Below, piece after piece: positions 50,296 to 60,970 of a stretch of 64,000 nt of DNA (position 1 is the stretch's first letter; each line of letters starts with the position of its first letter). This DNA is from Limnephilus marmoratus (lineage: Eukaryota > Arthropoda > Insecta > Trichoptera > Limnephilidae): positions 7,769,721 to 7,833,720 of the forward strand of contig OU862928.1 of assembly GCA_917880885.1 (NCBI GenBank). Reading direction: 5' to 3'. The position numbers and the translations under genes were made by a program. The notes beneath the pieces were generated by a model, which made no database searches, had not been told where the DNA came from, and saw only the letters and a program-made list of their open reading frames with translations.

Positions 50296-51576
50296 TTAAG
50301 CCTCTCCGAAATGGGGTGTGGTTGCCGCGATGGCCGATACGATTGGGTCGATTGTCTCAGGTGGCGAATCGAGTACTTCTTGTCTAGAAGTGTTATCGTA
50401 ATTGTTGCTATTTGACGCCTGTTCTTGCCTATTTACGTCACGAGAAAAATGCAACAAAGAATGATGATTTTTATGGCACTGAAAACAATTAAAACGCGAC
50501 GAACAGTTCTTGACCAAATGCTGAGCGGAAAGACAATTCTGACACAACTTATATTTCTTCACAACATCGAATCTAGCAGGTGGTTGTAGCTTTAAGAATT
50601 GGTCACACTTTGAAAGAAAATGTCCACCTTTGCATATTAAACACACCGACTTTTGTGTACTGACAAAAGAATTTAATAAGCGATTTGTTTTTGCTTTTGG
50701 CGCTTCATTTTTCACACCGTACCCATGAACCGATTCATAAATTTTAGATTGTGATTCTAAAAATGACAATAATTGCGAAAATGATGGAATTTCCTCCTTA
50801 TGACCTATTAACTCGAAGTTAGTTCTTAAGTCATCAGGAGTTTTCTTCAAAACGATATGTAGTAATAAAAATGACCACTGATCTGTTGGAAAATGTAACG
50901 CTTCTAATGCCTGAATATTTTCCTTCAAAACATTAACGACAGATCTAAGCGAATCCTTTTTAATTATGGGGCACGAGATAATGTTCTCTACGTGTCTGTC
51001 CGCAATTATCCGTTTGTTATGAAAACGATCTCTCAACAAATTGTAAGCAATTGGATAATTGATTGCGGAAACAGGAAGATGCTTTATAATTTTCAACGCG
51101 TCACCCGATAGTGCTCCTAACAAATAATGTAATTTATGTATGTCACTTAGAGATTCATTATTATGAATAATTGCATCATACGTATTTATAAAGTTTATCC
51201 ATTCAGTAATTCCACCCGAAAAAGTTGGCAAACTAATTTTAGGAAGTGAAAAACCGTGACTATTTGATGTTTTTATAGAATCTTCCTTTGGTGGAAAAAC
51301 TGCTAGATAATTCGTATGAATTTCAAAATACATGTTCATAAAAGATTTATATTTATTTTCCAAATCTGTTAATTTTAACTCCTCACTTTTTGACGTTTCT
51401 AGAATAATATAAGATTCAACAAAATCATCCCTTTGCTTTTCAATATCCTTAATTCTAACCAGTAAATTATTTCTATCTAATAAATTACCAGAAACAACTG
51501 CTCTGATCGATGAATCATGAATCTCCCGGAGACCTAGAATGGCCAATTTATTGCGAACACTAGCAGAAGCAGCCAT
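50296..51576 (-). CDS. gag: BEL-2 Gag
   Basis: 426 codons starting MAASASVRNKLAIL, ~185 bp inside the PBS. Coiled-coil-like N-terminus, then the BEL Gag core (DUF1759-like: LPKISLPTFSGGITEWINF, LHYLLGALSGDALKII, LLRDRFHNKR). Zinc knuckles: CLICKGGHFLSKC near residue 310 and CQNCLSAQHLVKNC, then CFQCHKNHHSLLH. The frame ends at TAA (50296) while the expected continuation (HPISERLNNLN...) lies in the other frame and flows into Pol. Either a one-base mutation or programmed frameshifting separates them. Confidence 0.9.
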   Translation of the reverse strand: MAASASVRNKLAILGLREIHDSSIRAVVSGNLLDRNNLLVRIKDIEKQRDDFVESYIILETSKSEELKLTDLENKYKSFMNMYFEIHTNYLAVFPPKEDSIKTSNSHGFSLPKISLPTFSGGITEWINFINTYDAIIHNNESLSDIHKLHYLLGALSGDALKIIKHLPVSAINYPIAYNLLRDRFHNKRIIADRHVENIISCPIIKKDSLRSVVNVLKENIQALEALHFPTDQWSFLLLHIVLKKTPDDLRTNFELIGHKEEIPSFSQLLSFLESQSKIYESVHGYGVKNEAPKAKTNRLLNSFVSTQKSVCLICKGGHFLSKCDQFLKLQPPARFDVVKKYKLCQNCLSAQHLVKNCSSRFNCFQCHKNHHSLLHFSRDVNRQEQASNSNNYDNTSRQEVLDSPPETIDPIVSAIAATTPHFGEA

Positions 51577-51760
51577 TTTGATAATATTTGAAAATAGAAA
51601 TTCAACAAACGAAAAATGTGAAATTTACCACGAATTTTAACCCCTTTTGAAGGTGACAATGTGCCCAATTCGAAAGCCGAAATGCCAGGAATATTAGGAA
51701 CACAGGATCAAGGTTATTGGAAAAACACATACAAGCATTCAACTCCAAAATGCTCACGAA

Positions 51761-51778
51761 ATCCGGCTCGAAGGACCA
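51761..51778 (-). other. BEL-2 tRNA primer-binding site
   Basis: Minus-strand TGGTCCTTCGAGCCGGAT, identical to the BEL-1 site. Confidence 0.85.
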
Positions 51779-51781
51779 ATA

Positions 51782-52138
51782 TGTTGCATCCGAAACTGTC
51801 CGAAATGACAGCCTCAAATGCAACAGGCGAATGGTGGACTGTAAATTGCTAAATAAACAAAAATTACGAAATGAATTGAATGCTTATATGTGTCTGGTAA
51901 ATCTCTGGAACTAGAAGGAAGTAAGGAAAGCCAAGTCACTTACCAAATTCGAAGACGAGCACAAACTTAAAGAAAAACCAGTTCCTTCCAATGTCACAAA
52001 TCGATCAGTTGTAGGTGCACACTGCTGGTTGTTATTGTTCCAAGCCTTTTTTCAGCAAGGTGACATGGTTGGTGGGGGTAGGATCGAAAAATGACATTCA
52101 GGTAGGTACTGAGCACAATATCAATTCAAAACCCAACA
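51782..52138 (-). repeat. BEL-2 5' LTR
   Basis: Second 357-bp copy, apparently identical. The PBS (51761-51778) lies 3 bp inside it. Confidence 0.95.
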
Positions 52139-52142
52139 GGTA

Positions 52143-53189
52143 TGTTTAATTATTTTTATTATTTTTTGAACTTATAAATATATAGACTTTTGAATTGTAT
52201 GCCTGCTACGCGCGTATTCATTCGTTGGTTAAATTTAAATTTGTATTTGTGTTTGCATAAACTTTTAACTACTTTAGTAAGCAGTGACACAAGTTTTATT
52301 AAATGAAAAAATGTTCATTAGAATAAGCAGTTTATGAAGAATTATTTTTTTGCTGCAGATTTTTGCATACGTCTTAGTTATGCGTCATCAACGCCATTCG
52401 TATACCGTCGTAGAAGTTACGGTCTACGAAAAAACGTGGATATGGTTGGTAAAGCTTAAGGAATTTGCCTCGTAAGAAGAAGTCTGTGATGTCAAAAGAG
52501 GTGTTAGAATTGTTATTAAACGTTTGGTGTTTTATTTTGTATTTTATTGAAAAAAAATAGTTTAAAGTAATATAGATTTTTGTGAATATTCTGTACCTTT
52601 ATAATTTTGCATGTTTTGCCACTGCATGTAACACTTAATTCTGTAATATGACCCTTAATTCTAGATGAATAAACGATCAGAATTTAACGCAAAATCTCTT
52701 AATATTATCAATTATATATTCATTACAAAGTTAAACATCTCCATTACCACAAATTCCTGCATAATTGCAATAAACACTCCATGCATAGTATGCACTCCAT
52801 AATTAGTACTCGTAATTAGTTTACGTACTGAATAATTCCAAAAATATCAATAAGCCATAACTTGAGAAATAAGACAATAAGTACCACCCACTACGCACTG
52901 CATTGGCAAATATCACATTCATTATTAATATATACCTGGAAAATAACAATGTAAATTATTAAGGGAAAATACAATATGCGAATAATGTGTGTTTTTCCCA
53001 ATAGTAATTAGTAAAATAAATCGAAATTTTAACAAGACATTAAAAACAGATAATGATGCTAGTACTAAACAATTTGAAATTTAATTCCTTGAGCAATTAA
53101 GGTGGAAAAACCCAATAGCATATGATTTGAATGTTTATCACAACGTCAAAATGCTATAACCGCCCTCCTTTGAGCGCTGGCCCACTGTG
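52143..53189. other. Right interior of the Transib-like element
   Basis: AT-rich, ending ...GGCCCACTGTG. A good 3' splice-site-like sequence (TTTTTTTGCTGCAG) ends at about 52358 and is followed by a short frame (TTTTGCATACGTCTTAG onward) that reaches TAA near 52460. No transposase motif. Confidence 0.5.
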
Positions 53190-53194
53190 CAATG

Positions 53195-55050
53195 GTTGGA
53201 ATGTTTGCTTCATTAAGCTTTTGAGAGAGCTGTTTAATAAGCTGGCTTTTGTTTTTTGGATTTGCCAAAAATTCATTTTGCTTCACAGATCACTCCATAT
53301 TAATGTTGAATTTCATTTCTAGAGATGTTTTTTTACTTCTCCGCGTATGTTCGACCCCTTTTGTGGTGGGATAGTCAGGATACCCATCGAACACAACATG
53401 ACAATCTTTCCCATACCGTTTCATTACAGTGTCAACATACTGCTCTATGATGCTGCTATATGTTACTTTGTCAGGCCAAATAACACTGTGCAAAAGATAC
53501 CCTCCATCTACTACATATATTTTTAGGGGCAAATTCTCAAAAACTTCGTTGCTAACTGTCCACTTTTCAAATATTTTCATAAGACTTGTTTTAGTTCCCT
53601 TTCTTATCATTTTATTGTTTTCAAATAAAGACAAAGGGTATGGGCTGAGTTCATAGTTGAAGTATTGTTTGAGATTATTTGTTCCTTGAGACATAAATAA
53701 CCCTATTAAACAGCTGATCAGGATTAATTGGCACTTCTTCAGATCTCACATTTATGCCACTTACTACGGAGCCTAAAGTTTTAACTTTATTTTTTCTTTT
53801 CAATTTAACATCTGCAAAATTATTTCCTTCGATGTCTTTCAAGCAGTTCATTCCTACATCATACGCTTCATCGCAGTTTACACCCGAACTTGTCACTACT
53901 AGACCAGAGGATAAAGACATTAAATCTTTGCTCTGTCGGAAAGGATTATGGATACGCAGCCATCCGAGAAATTTACTAATATCTTGCAAGTCCCTTTCTC
54001 TTCTACTGCATCTTAGTTCAGTGTGCTGTTCGTTAAACTGTGTCAAGCAGCCAGAGAACTTCTCGAAAGCCTCACAAATTTGTAGGGATCCAGGAGCGCA
54101 AGCAATGAACTTGGTTAGCGTCCTCTCGCTTAATCCTCGTCCATGAGGACCATGAGTAAGCCCACCTATGGATTTTGATGATCGCATTAATGTCTGCTCT
54201 ATGGTCATATCCGTCCATATACCGGTAAAAATCCATCTCTACGCCGAACTGTAAAGAAACCTTTATTGACGAACCTTTCGAAGTCTTCATTTGACATTTT
54301 CGTTTGTACACTCAACATTTGTTGTAAGTATATTTGTGCGGATTTGGCGTAGAGCAAATGTCCAGCAGCATGGAAATACGCTATCATTTGCTTGACAATG
54401 TGCAAATTTCAATCGCCGATTCTCTCTGCCAGAATAAAGTCTAGAACCAAATTCACCAATTTAAACTCTTGTAGCCACAGTTTTGAAGTTCTACTAGTTT
54501 TAACCAAATCTTCATACACTTCTTCTAGTCTTGTCATTATTTCATTTGTTTTACAATCTCTCATGGCGTCTTCAACAGTTGTTTGTTTGTTTATTGTTTG
54601 GTTATGAATATCCTTAAAGTCGTTTGTAATCATTTATTTAAGAGATGAACATTCCTCGAATAGCAGTAACATCAAAGCTGCCTGGGTCATCGTGTGAGCT
54701 CTATAAGACCTTGCGTAATAATGCGTAAGCATGTCCTGACATAAGGTGAGGAATCGTTGATTTTCCATAAACAGAGGTCCACATTTCTTCGATTCCACTA
54801 CCTTCCATAAACTTTCCTAAGCAACCAAGGAAATTCATTAGAAGATGGAATCCGCCTAGTCTGACGATTACTCCAGATATTTCACTTTCTGTAGAAGAAC
54901 TTGCAACAATGTCTACTGCTTTCAGGAAAAGTGGTTGGTCAAATGTCACAATACACGGCTGGCCAGCTAACTTGCTTTCTTTAGGAGCGTAACTAAGGGC
55001 AGAGTAAATAGCAGTCGGATTTCATGGATCTATGTTTATAAAAGGCAAAG
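53195..55050 (-). pseudogene. XPG/FEN1-like nuclease gene, N-terminal and middle part
   Basis: Minus-strand reading with at least four frame changes. Blocks, 5' to 3': TFDQPLFLKAVDIVAS and VRLGGFHLLMNFLGCLG (54701-54990); AYYARSYRAHTMTQAALML; FHAAGHLLYAKSAQIYLQ (54205-54405); TIEQTLMRSSKSIGGLTHG (53675-54208); and an XPG-N-like block (53195-53694) with YVVDGGYLLHSV, VVFDGYPDYPTTKG and EHTRRSKK. It stops at the CAATG duplication. Joined to 30531 by the duplicated CAATG, the frame runs from ...NEANIPT into ...VAGEDAD. It is clearly dead, and its function as a transposase or accessory nuclease is inference. Confidence 0.7.
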
Positions 55051-55452
55051 CTTTTTTCGATTATTTTGTCTTTTGTCACTGTTACTTTTTACTTTTGTCT
55101 CGGTGAGTCACTGACACCGACAGTGTCTAGCTATCACAGGATTACAGTAGATCCGAGGAACTGGCTATTTTAGGAGCCAGTTCCTGTTGGATTTAGAAAA
55201 TGGTCACAAATACTCAAACCGGGCGAAGCCGAAATAAAAGCCGCCCGCAGGGCCTAGCAGCAATGTGAATAACTTTTATTTTACTTTCACAATTTCCACA
55301 TAGCTTTATAAAGGGCACAGGACAGGCTAGGATAAGTCGGGATGTGAGGGAAAAGTTCCGACATCAGTGTCGCGGAGCGACGCAGGGATGGTGCGCACCA
55401 AGCATTCACGGTTGATATCTGGCGTTTTCTAGCCATAAAGTACACATTAAAA

Positions 55453-55925
55453 TATATCATTTTAAAGGTAATAATAGGGGCTACAACTTTTATGGAAAAT
55501 ATATTTTCATAAAATGTCGGCGTAAAAAGTTATGTGACAAAAAGTAAAATTACTTGCCAAAAAATATACAAATTTTTACCTTATCATACGAATTACAAAC
55601 AAACGGTAAAAGTTACGACGAAAGTTAACTGGACATTAATTGTAGACAATGTTACAGCAAAGAGAATAAAAAAAATTGTAGTCCGATATATTGTTTAGTA
55701 ATCGAGATAGAAGCGATTTACGAAACCATTACACTTTTCATGTTTGGTGGGGCACAGGGGGGGAAGCAAGGGGGGTAGGGGCGGGGACTTTTTGCTAAAC
55801 CCTTGTCATAAATGGTAATAATAAATGTAATAAATGGTAGTAGTCGATGGGGAAAAAATTATCTTTATACTATTTAGTTCCTTTAACCTTCAACTGGTGT
55901 TCTACGACACAGGCTGACTGGACTA
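55453..55925. repeat. Long terminal inverted repeat, right
   Basis: Inverted counterpart of 28969-29399. It has an extra AATGGTAATAATAAATG-type expansion at 55810-55840. The Jockey element begins directly beyond it. Confidence 0.85.
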
Positions 55926-56220
55926 AACGCCGTGTTTGAAAGCGTGTCCACGCCTCCGTGTAGTGTTTCAACAGATCAGATCATCACCAAAAAGGACACA
56001 CTTTTTCGCCCCCGATTCGCTCTTGTCTGGCTTGTGTCTACACGGCCAGACACCTGCTACCTGTCAGCCGACCGGCCCCCGACCGGCCCTTGATTAGGCC
56101 GCCGCGCCGCCAACTGCCTTTTTCAAGGCAACCAAGAAGAAGGACGACCTGGCCCCACCGAGACGACACAACACAACATCCCCCATCCAGAAGAGGAAAT
56201 ACAAAATACCTGCCGTGCGG

Positions 56221-57736
56221 ATGCTGTCCGCGCGGATGGAACTAGCTGACCCGGAGGATTCGCCAATCGAGATTCCCCCGGGCGCCCGCCAGTATCGACG
56301 GCAAACTAAGACGAGGACCATCCTCATCACCATCCCGGCCTCCCAGCCAGCAGAACCGAAAACCAAGCCGGTATCCATCCCCCTGCCGCCCCCCGAGATG
56401 CCCGAGGCCGCCCCCGCCCCCGGAACCAGCCGCCCCCCAGTAGGCCCTGCCTCGGGCTACGTTGCGCCCCCCAGATTCCAGCCCCCCGCCCAGGAGATGG
56501 AGATGACCCGCCAGGAGGAAGGTTGGATCAAGCCGACCAACACAGTTAAACGTCCCCTGTCCCCGCAAGGACCCCGGGCGGTTGTTATCGGTAACCGCTT
56601 CGGCAATTTGGGTGAGGTATCGGAAGGCGGCGATGCCGGTGGGGCGTCGCAAGCAAAGCGCCCAAATAATAATAATTCTGCTTTCTCTCACACAGGTACC
56701 ACGAGCGCACCCAGGAAGGACCGCGCACCCCCGGTAGTGATGACCCTGGGGACCCTCACTCACACGCAGGTGACCTCAGCGGTGCAGGGCCACATCGGGC
56801 ACCCGAATTTTCGTGTCCAATACAGGTCAGGCGGCAAAGTCAACATCTTCGTGCACAGCATGACGGACCACCGCGCCCCCACCAACGGGCTGCGAGCGGA
56901 GGCACGCGGCTTTCACACCTACACGGCAGAGGCGGAAAAGCTGAAAAAGGCGGTCATCAAGGGCCTGCCTAACATCGAAACGGAGGAGATCGCGGCGGAT
57001 CTCACAGAACAGGGCTTCCCCCCGGTGAAGGTCGTCAGGATGACGACCGCCGCAGCAGAGTACCCGATGTACCTGGCCACCTTAAATAAGGAAGTGAACA
57101 TGGGCCAGCTGAGGGCGGCAGTCAAATACCTCTGCCACTGCAGGATCCGCCTGCAGAAACACCGAAGTAACCACCTGCAGCACGGGACACAGTGCTACCG
57201 CTGCCGGGCACGGGTCCCGCAACTGCTCACACACCGCGAGGTGTGTGAAATGCTTAGTGGAGCACGCCTCTGCCGAGTGCCCCAAGACCACCAGGGATGA
57301 GCCCGCCGCGTGCTGCAACTGCGGAGGCCCCCATCCCGCTAACTACAGGGGCTGCCCAAAGAGGATGGCATACGTTGCCGCCCTCCAACAACACCAGCGT
57401 AGCCCCCGGCGAGAAGCGCCAGGAAGAAGGACACATCCTCATGCGCATCAGACGACGAGGAATGATGGACGCACCTGGGCCGACGTAGCCGGAGGTACCT
57501 CGGGCCCCCAGCAGCACGAGGAGCAGCACGAAGAGCAGTCCCGCTCGCAGCACCGCACGAACACCCGCACGCAGCAGCCCGAAAGAGAGGCAGCCGCAGT
57601 AGATGATGACGCCGCACTGATGATGGCCCTGCTCCAGGGACTGATCCGCGTGCGACCCCAGCTGGCCGCTTGCAACAGCGATCTTGAGAAGGCTATGATT
57701 CTCATGAATCTCATCAGGTCCACCGTCCATGTCTGA
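56221..57736 (+). pseudogene. Jockey ORF1 (Gag-like nucleic-acid-binding protein), frameshifted
   Basis: First ATG at 56221; the frame is open without ATG from 56097. A proline-rich N-terminal half (IPLPPPEMPEAAPAPG) is followed by the PRE_C2HC-like domain (residues ~220-310: GFHTYTAEAEKLKKAVIKGL, VKVVRMTTAAAEYPMYLATL). Zinc knuckles begin at CYRC (57192). A deletion just after it (about 57200-57205) shifts the frame by +1. The second and third knuckles then read GHGSRNC, CVKCLVEHASAEC and CCNCGGPHPANYRGC. A Gln-rich tail follows and the stop is at 57736. It would bind the element's RNA in RNP particles. Confidence 0.85.
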
Positions 57737-58841
57737 TCCCCAGATGGTGAACGTGCTCCTGTGGAATGCCCACAGCATCCGAAATAAAATAGACGAACTG
57801 CTCGCTCTGGCAAATAACACTAATATTGACATAATTCTCATTACAGAAACACATTTAAAACAAGACACGCCGCTGAGAGTGCCCGGCTTCGAAGTACACC
57901 GAGACGACCGACAGGAGGGCGCCGGTGGCGGTACCGCCATATTCGTTAACATTCGTTAAACCATCACATCTACAAGAATACCTACTCCGAAGTTGAAGTA
58001 TACTGAAGCCACGATTATCGATGTCATCATAGAGGATAGAACGCACACCTTCATCGCCGCCTACTGCAATAATGAAAACCGTCTGGTGAGAGAAGACTTG
58101 GATAAATTAATTAATTTGCGCCCAATTGTTGTTTTAGGAGGAGACCTGAACGCAAAACACAACTATTGGAATAACTACAGAGGCAACGCGAATGGGAAAA
58201 CGCTCTTCACGCATATGCAGACACATAACTACTCGATAATGGCACCGGACAAACCGACATTCCACTCAGTACACGCAAAGTACCCCAGCACTCTGGACAT
58301 CGTACTCGAGAAAAACGCTAAAACGATCTCGCCACTGCGCACGCTGGATGAACTTTCGTCGGACCACCTGCCCGTGAGCTTCAGTATTGGAGGGACAACT
58401 TCAAGGAGCCCTAGAAAACAGCGCAATTACAAAGACGCCGATTGGGAAGGTTTCAAGAAAGAGATTAACGAACGAATACATCTCACGACGGCAACCATGC
58501 GCACGAAGAAGGAGGTCGACGAAGCCGCAAGCACTCTCACGGAAATCATACAACATGCACAAGACACATTCATACCTCTCAAAGAAGCACACACATACAC
58601 GATCAAGCTTCCCGAGCACGTATTATCGCTCATAAAAGAAGAAAAATCGCCTGCGACGCATCTATCATAGTACGCGCGACGGCTACTTTAAAACGGCTTA
58701 CAACACGCTACAGCGAGAAATCAAGCAAGAAATCACCGACCTCAGACGCGAACTTTGGACGAAGAAAGTTACGTCACTCACGCCAAAGGACAACAGCCTA
58801 TGGAAAATGGCAAAAGCGCTGAGACGCGAGGATCACACGAT
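57729..58841 (+). pseudogene. Jockey ORF2 5' part: APE-type endonuclease
   Basis: ATG at 57729 inside the end of ORF1. Catalytic landmarks of the endonuclease are all present: LLWNAHSIRNKI (Asn), LITETHL (Glu), VVLGGDLNAKHNYWNN (Asp, Asn) and DELSSDHLPVSF (Ser-Asp-His). An in-frame TAA at 57957 interrupts it, and a frameshift near 58640 moves the linker (RRIYHSTRDGYFKTAY) to another frame. The linker runs to REDHT, where the foldback element is inserted. Confidence 0.9.
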
Positions 58842-58867
58842 AGACTGGGAGGCGAGATAGGTAAACC

Positions 58868-59170
58868 CTACGTCATCGAGTACACGGATGAAACTACTTT
58901 GTAGTGATAATGGACATCTAGAAAACCTTAAAAAAGCTGGTCTGCCGGTGCGCCTCTTGGCAGGAGCCGCGCAGTCATGGAAATAGTCAGCGATTTTTTT
59001 CGAAAAAATTACGTCATCGAGTACACGAACGGGAATGGTCTCATATGATAAAGGTCGATTAGAAAATGAGAAAAAAGCAGGTCTGCCAACCGGCAGCCTG
59101 GCACGTTCGCAGGCAGCCGGCGTCAAAGTGGGGTAAAAAATAGTAAATTTTACGTCATCGAGTACACGAA
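58868..59170 (+). repeat. ~140-bp tandem units in foldback arm
   Basis: TACGTCATCGAGTACACG recurs at about 58870, 59009 and 59150, each followed by GGTCTGCC...GGCAG 70-120 bp later. The mirrored set lies at about 62860-63160. Confidence 0.9.
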
Positions 59171-59399
59171 TGAAACCAACGAATAACTATAGTCCAGATC
59201 ATTCCATTTAAGAATTTCTTGGTCTGCCGACCAGCAGCCTGGCAGCTTTTTGTGTACGATGTTTTAAAGTTTTTTTTTATTTTTCTTAATTTTTCGTATA
59301 TCTTTATTATTATTTTTATTTCACTATATTTTTAAAAACTTTGAATGCCATATTTTAAAAAAATAAACGAAAAATATTTTAAAAAATAATTTGAGAGTT

Positions 59400-60970
59400 T
59401 TGAGTGTACCCATCCGTCAGGCGAGCCTTTCGACGCCAAACCACTAACGAAACCTGCCGCGGTGCCCCTCACCGCTGTCGCGTGTTAATATTTTTGTACA
59501 AATTTATAATAATAATAGTCCTTTTAAGATTGCCTAATAGTCCATAGTAGTTGGAAGTTCGAACAACAAACCCACCGTCGCCGTAAGAGCTGCGTTCGTC
59601 CGAAAAACGAAGGAAATTTCCGAACCCCGTCCGTTTCATATCGGTTTCGCTTGCTCTGCTGCATCGATTACATCGAATACAAGATCGAAACTAACGAAAA
59701 CCTGTAGTCTAGATCATCGCATTTATGATTTCCTTGGTATGCCGATCAGCAGCCTGCCAGTTTTTTGTGTACGATCTTTTAAAGTTTTAATTTTTTTTTT
59801 AATTAAAAAACATATATTTTCAATATCTTTATGAATATGATTTCAAAAACTTAGAATGCAAAATTTTAAATAAAATAAGTTGTAATCATAAAAAAAAAAT
59901 TGAGTGTTCCGAGTGTCCCCATCGGACGGGAGAGCCTTTTGACGCGAAACAACTTACTGGAAACTGGCCGCGGAGCCCTTCGCCGCCAACGCGTGCCCAT
60001 ATTATTAAACAAATTTATCATAATAATAGTATTTTTAAGATAACCTAATAGTCTATAGTGGTTGGAAGTTCGAACAACCACCGCACCGTCGCCATGAGAG
60101 CTGCGTTCGTCCGAAAAACGACGGAAATTTCCGAAGCCATTCAGTTTCATATCGGTTTCGCTTGCCCTGCTGCATCGGTTACATCGAATACAAGATCGAA
60201 ACTAACGAAAACCTGTAGTCCAGATCATTCCATTTATGAATTTTTTAGTTTGCCGACCAGCAACCTGGCAGTTTTTTCTGTACGATCTTTTAAAGTTTTT
60301 TTTTTTTTTAAATTTAAAAATGATATTTTTAATATCTTTATTATTATGTTTATTTCAATATGGTTTTAAAAACTTAGAATGCCAGATATTATTTTTTTTT
60401 TAGTTGTAATGATAAAAAATAAATTTTGATTGTTCTAATTGTACCCATCGGCTGGGAGAGCCTTTCGACGTGAAACAACTTACTGGAAACTGGCTGCGAA
60501 GCCCTTCTCCGCCATCTCGTGCCTATACTATTATACAAATTTATAATAATAATAGTTTTTTAAGATAACCTAACAGTCTATAATGGTTTAAATTTCGAAC
60601 AACCACCGCACCGTCGCCATAAGAGCTGCGTTCGTCCGAAAAACGACGGAAATTTCCGAAGCCCGTCAGTTTCATATCGGTTTCGCTTGCCCTGCTGCAT
60701 CGATTACATCAAATACAAGATCAGAACTAACGAAAACCTGTAGTCCAGATTATTCCATTTATGAATTTTTTAGTTTGCCGACCAGCAACTTGGCAGTTTT
60801 TTGTGTACGATCTTTTAAAGTTTGAAATTTTTTTAAATTTAAAAAAAGATATTTTTAATATCTTTATTATTATTTTTATTTCAATGTGATATTAAAAAAT
60901 TAGAATGCCAGATTTTAAATAAAACTAGTTGTAATGATAAAAAAATAAATTTTGAGTATTCCGATTGTAC
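59400..60970 (+). repeat. ~510-525-bp tandem units in foldback arm
   Basis: Units begin near CCCATC.G.C.GG.GAGCCTTTCGACG at about 59410, 59917, 60445 and 60970 (last partial). Each contains GAGCTGCGTTCGTCCGAAAA and TCATATCGGTTTCGCTTGC. The mirrored units are at about 61060-62620. Confidence 0.9.

Larger units (their letters stand above)
46464..52138 (-). mobile_element. BEL-2: BEL/Pao LTR retrotransposon with integrase core deleted
   Basis: 5.7 kb with 357-bp LTRs that look identical, flanked by GGTA (46460-46463 and 52139-52142). PBS, gag, pol and polypurine tract are all present on the minus strand. It is AT-rich, and a different lineage from BEL-1 although it uses the same primer site. 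Pol is open over 1027 codons but lacks the integrase zinc and catalytic core, and gag and pol are offset by one frame. Confidence 0.95.
30532..53189. mobile_element. Transib-like element (CACAGTGG ends, 5-bp duplication), host of two BEL insertions
   Basis: The left end reads CACAGTGGTCC and the right end, in reverse complement, CACAGTGGGCC. Both are flanked by CAATG (30527-30531 and 53190-53194). Removing everything between them with one CAATG rejoins the nuclease gene in frame. A 5-bp duplication and CAC-starting termini are Transib features, and CACAGTG equals the V(D)J recombination-signal heptamer. Without BEL-1 and BEL-2 only ~1.35 kb remains (30532-30560, 46201-46463, 52143-53189), with no transposase, so it is non-autonomous. 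Superfamily assignment is inference. Confidence 0.7.
28969..55925 (-). mobile_element. Candidate long-TIR DNA transposon carrying an XPG/CXC-like gene (heavily invaded)
   Basis: Bounded by inverted copies of a ~430-470-bp sequence (28969-29399 and 55453-55925) whose outer ends read TAGTCCAGTCAGCCTGTG. Between them, after removing the 22.66-kb Transib-like insertion, remain about 4.3 kb and one minus-strand gene. That gene's end lies ~330 bp from the left repeat and its start ~400 bp from the right repeat. The trinucleotide AAC flanks both outer ends and could be a 3-bp duplication. Two independent MITE insertions in opposite orientation would be the alternative explanation. The sequences between gene and repeats (29400-29731, 55050-55452) hold no other gene. 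Confidence 0.55.

Noticed and set aside
28969..55925. Maverick/Polinton
   Set aside because: Long inverted repeats fit, but no integrase, DNA polymerase B, packaging or capsid genes lie in the outer layer and no 6-bp duplication is seen.
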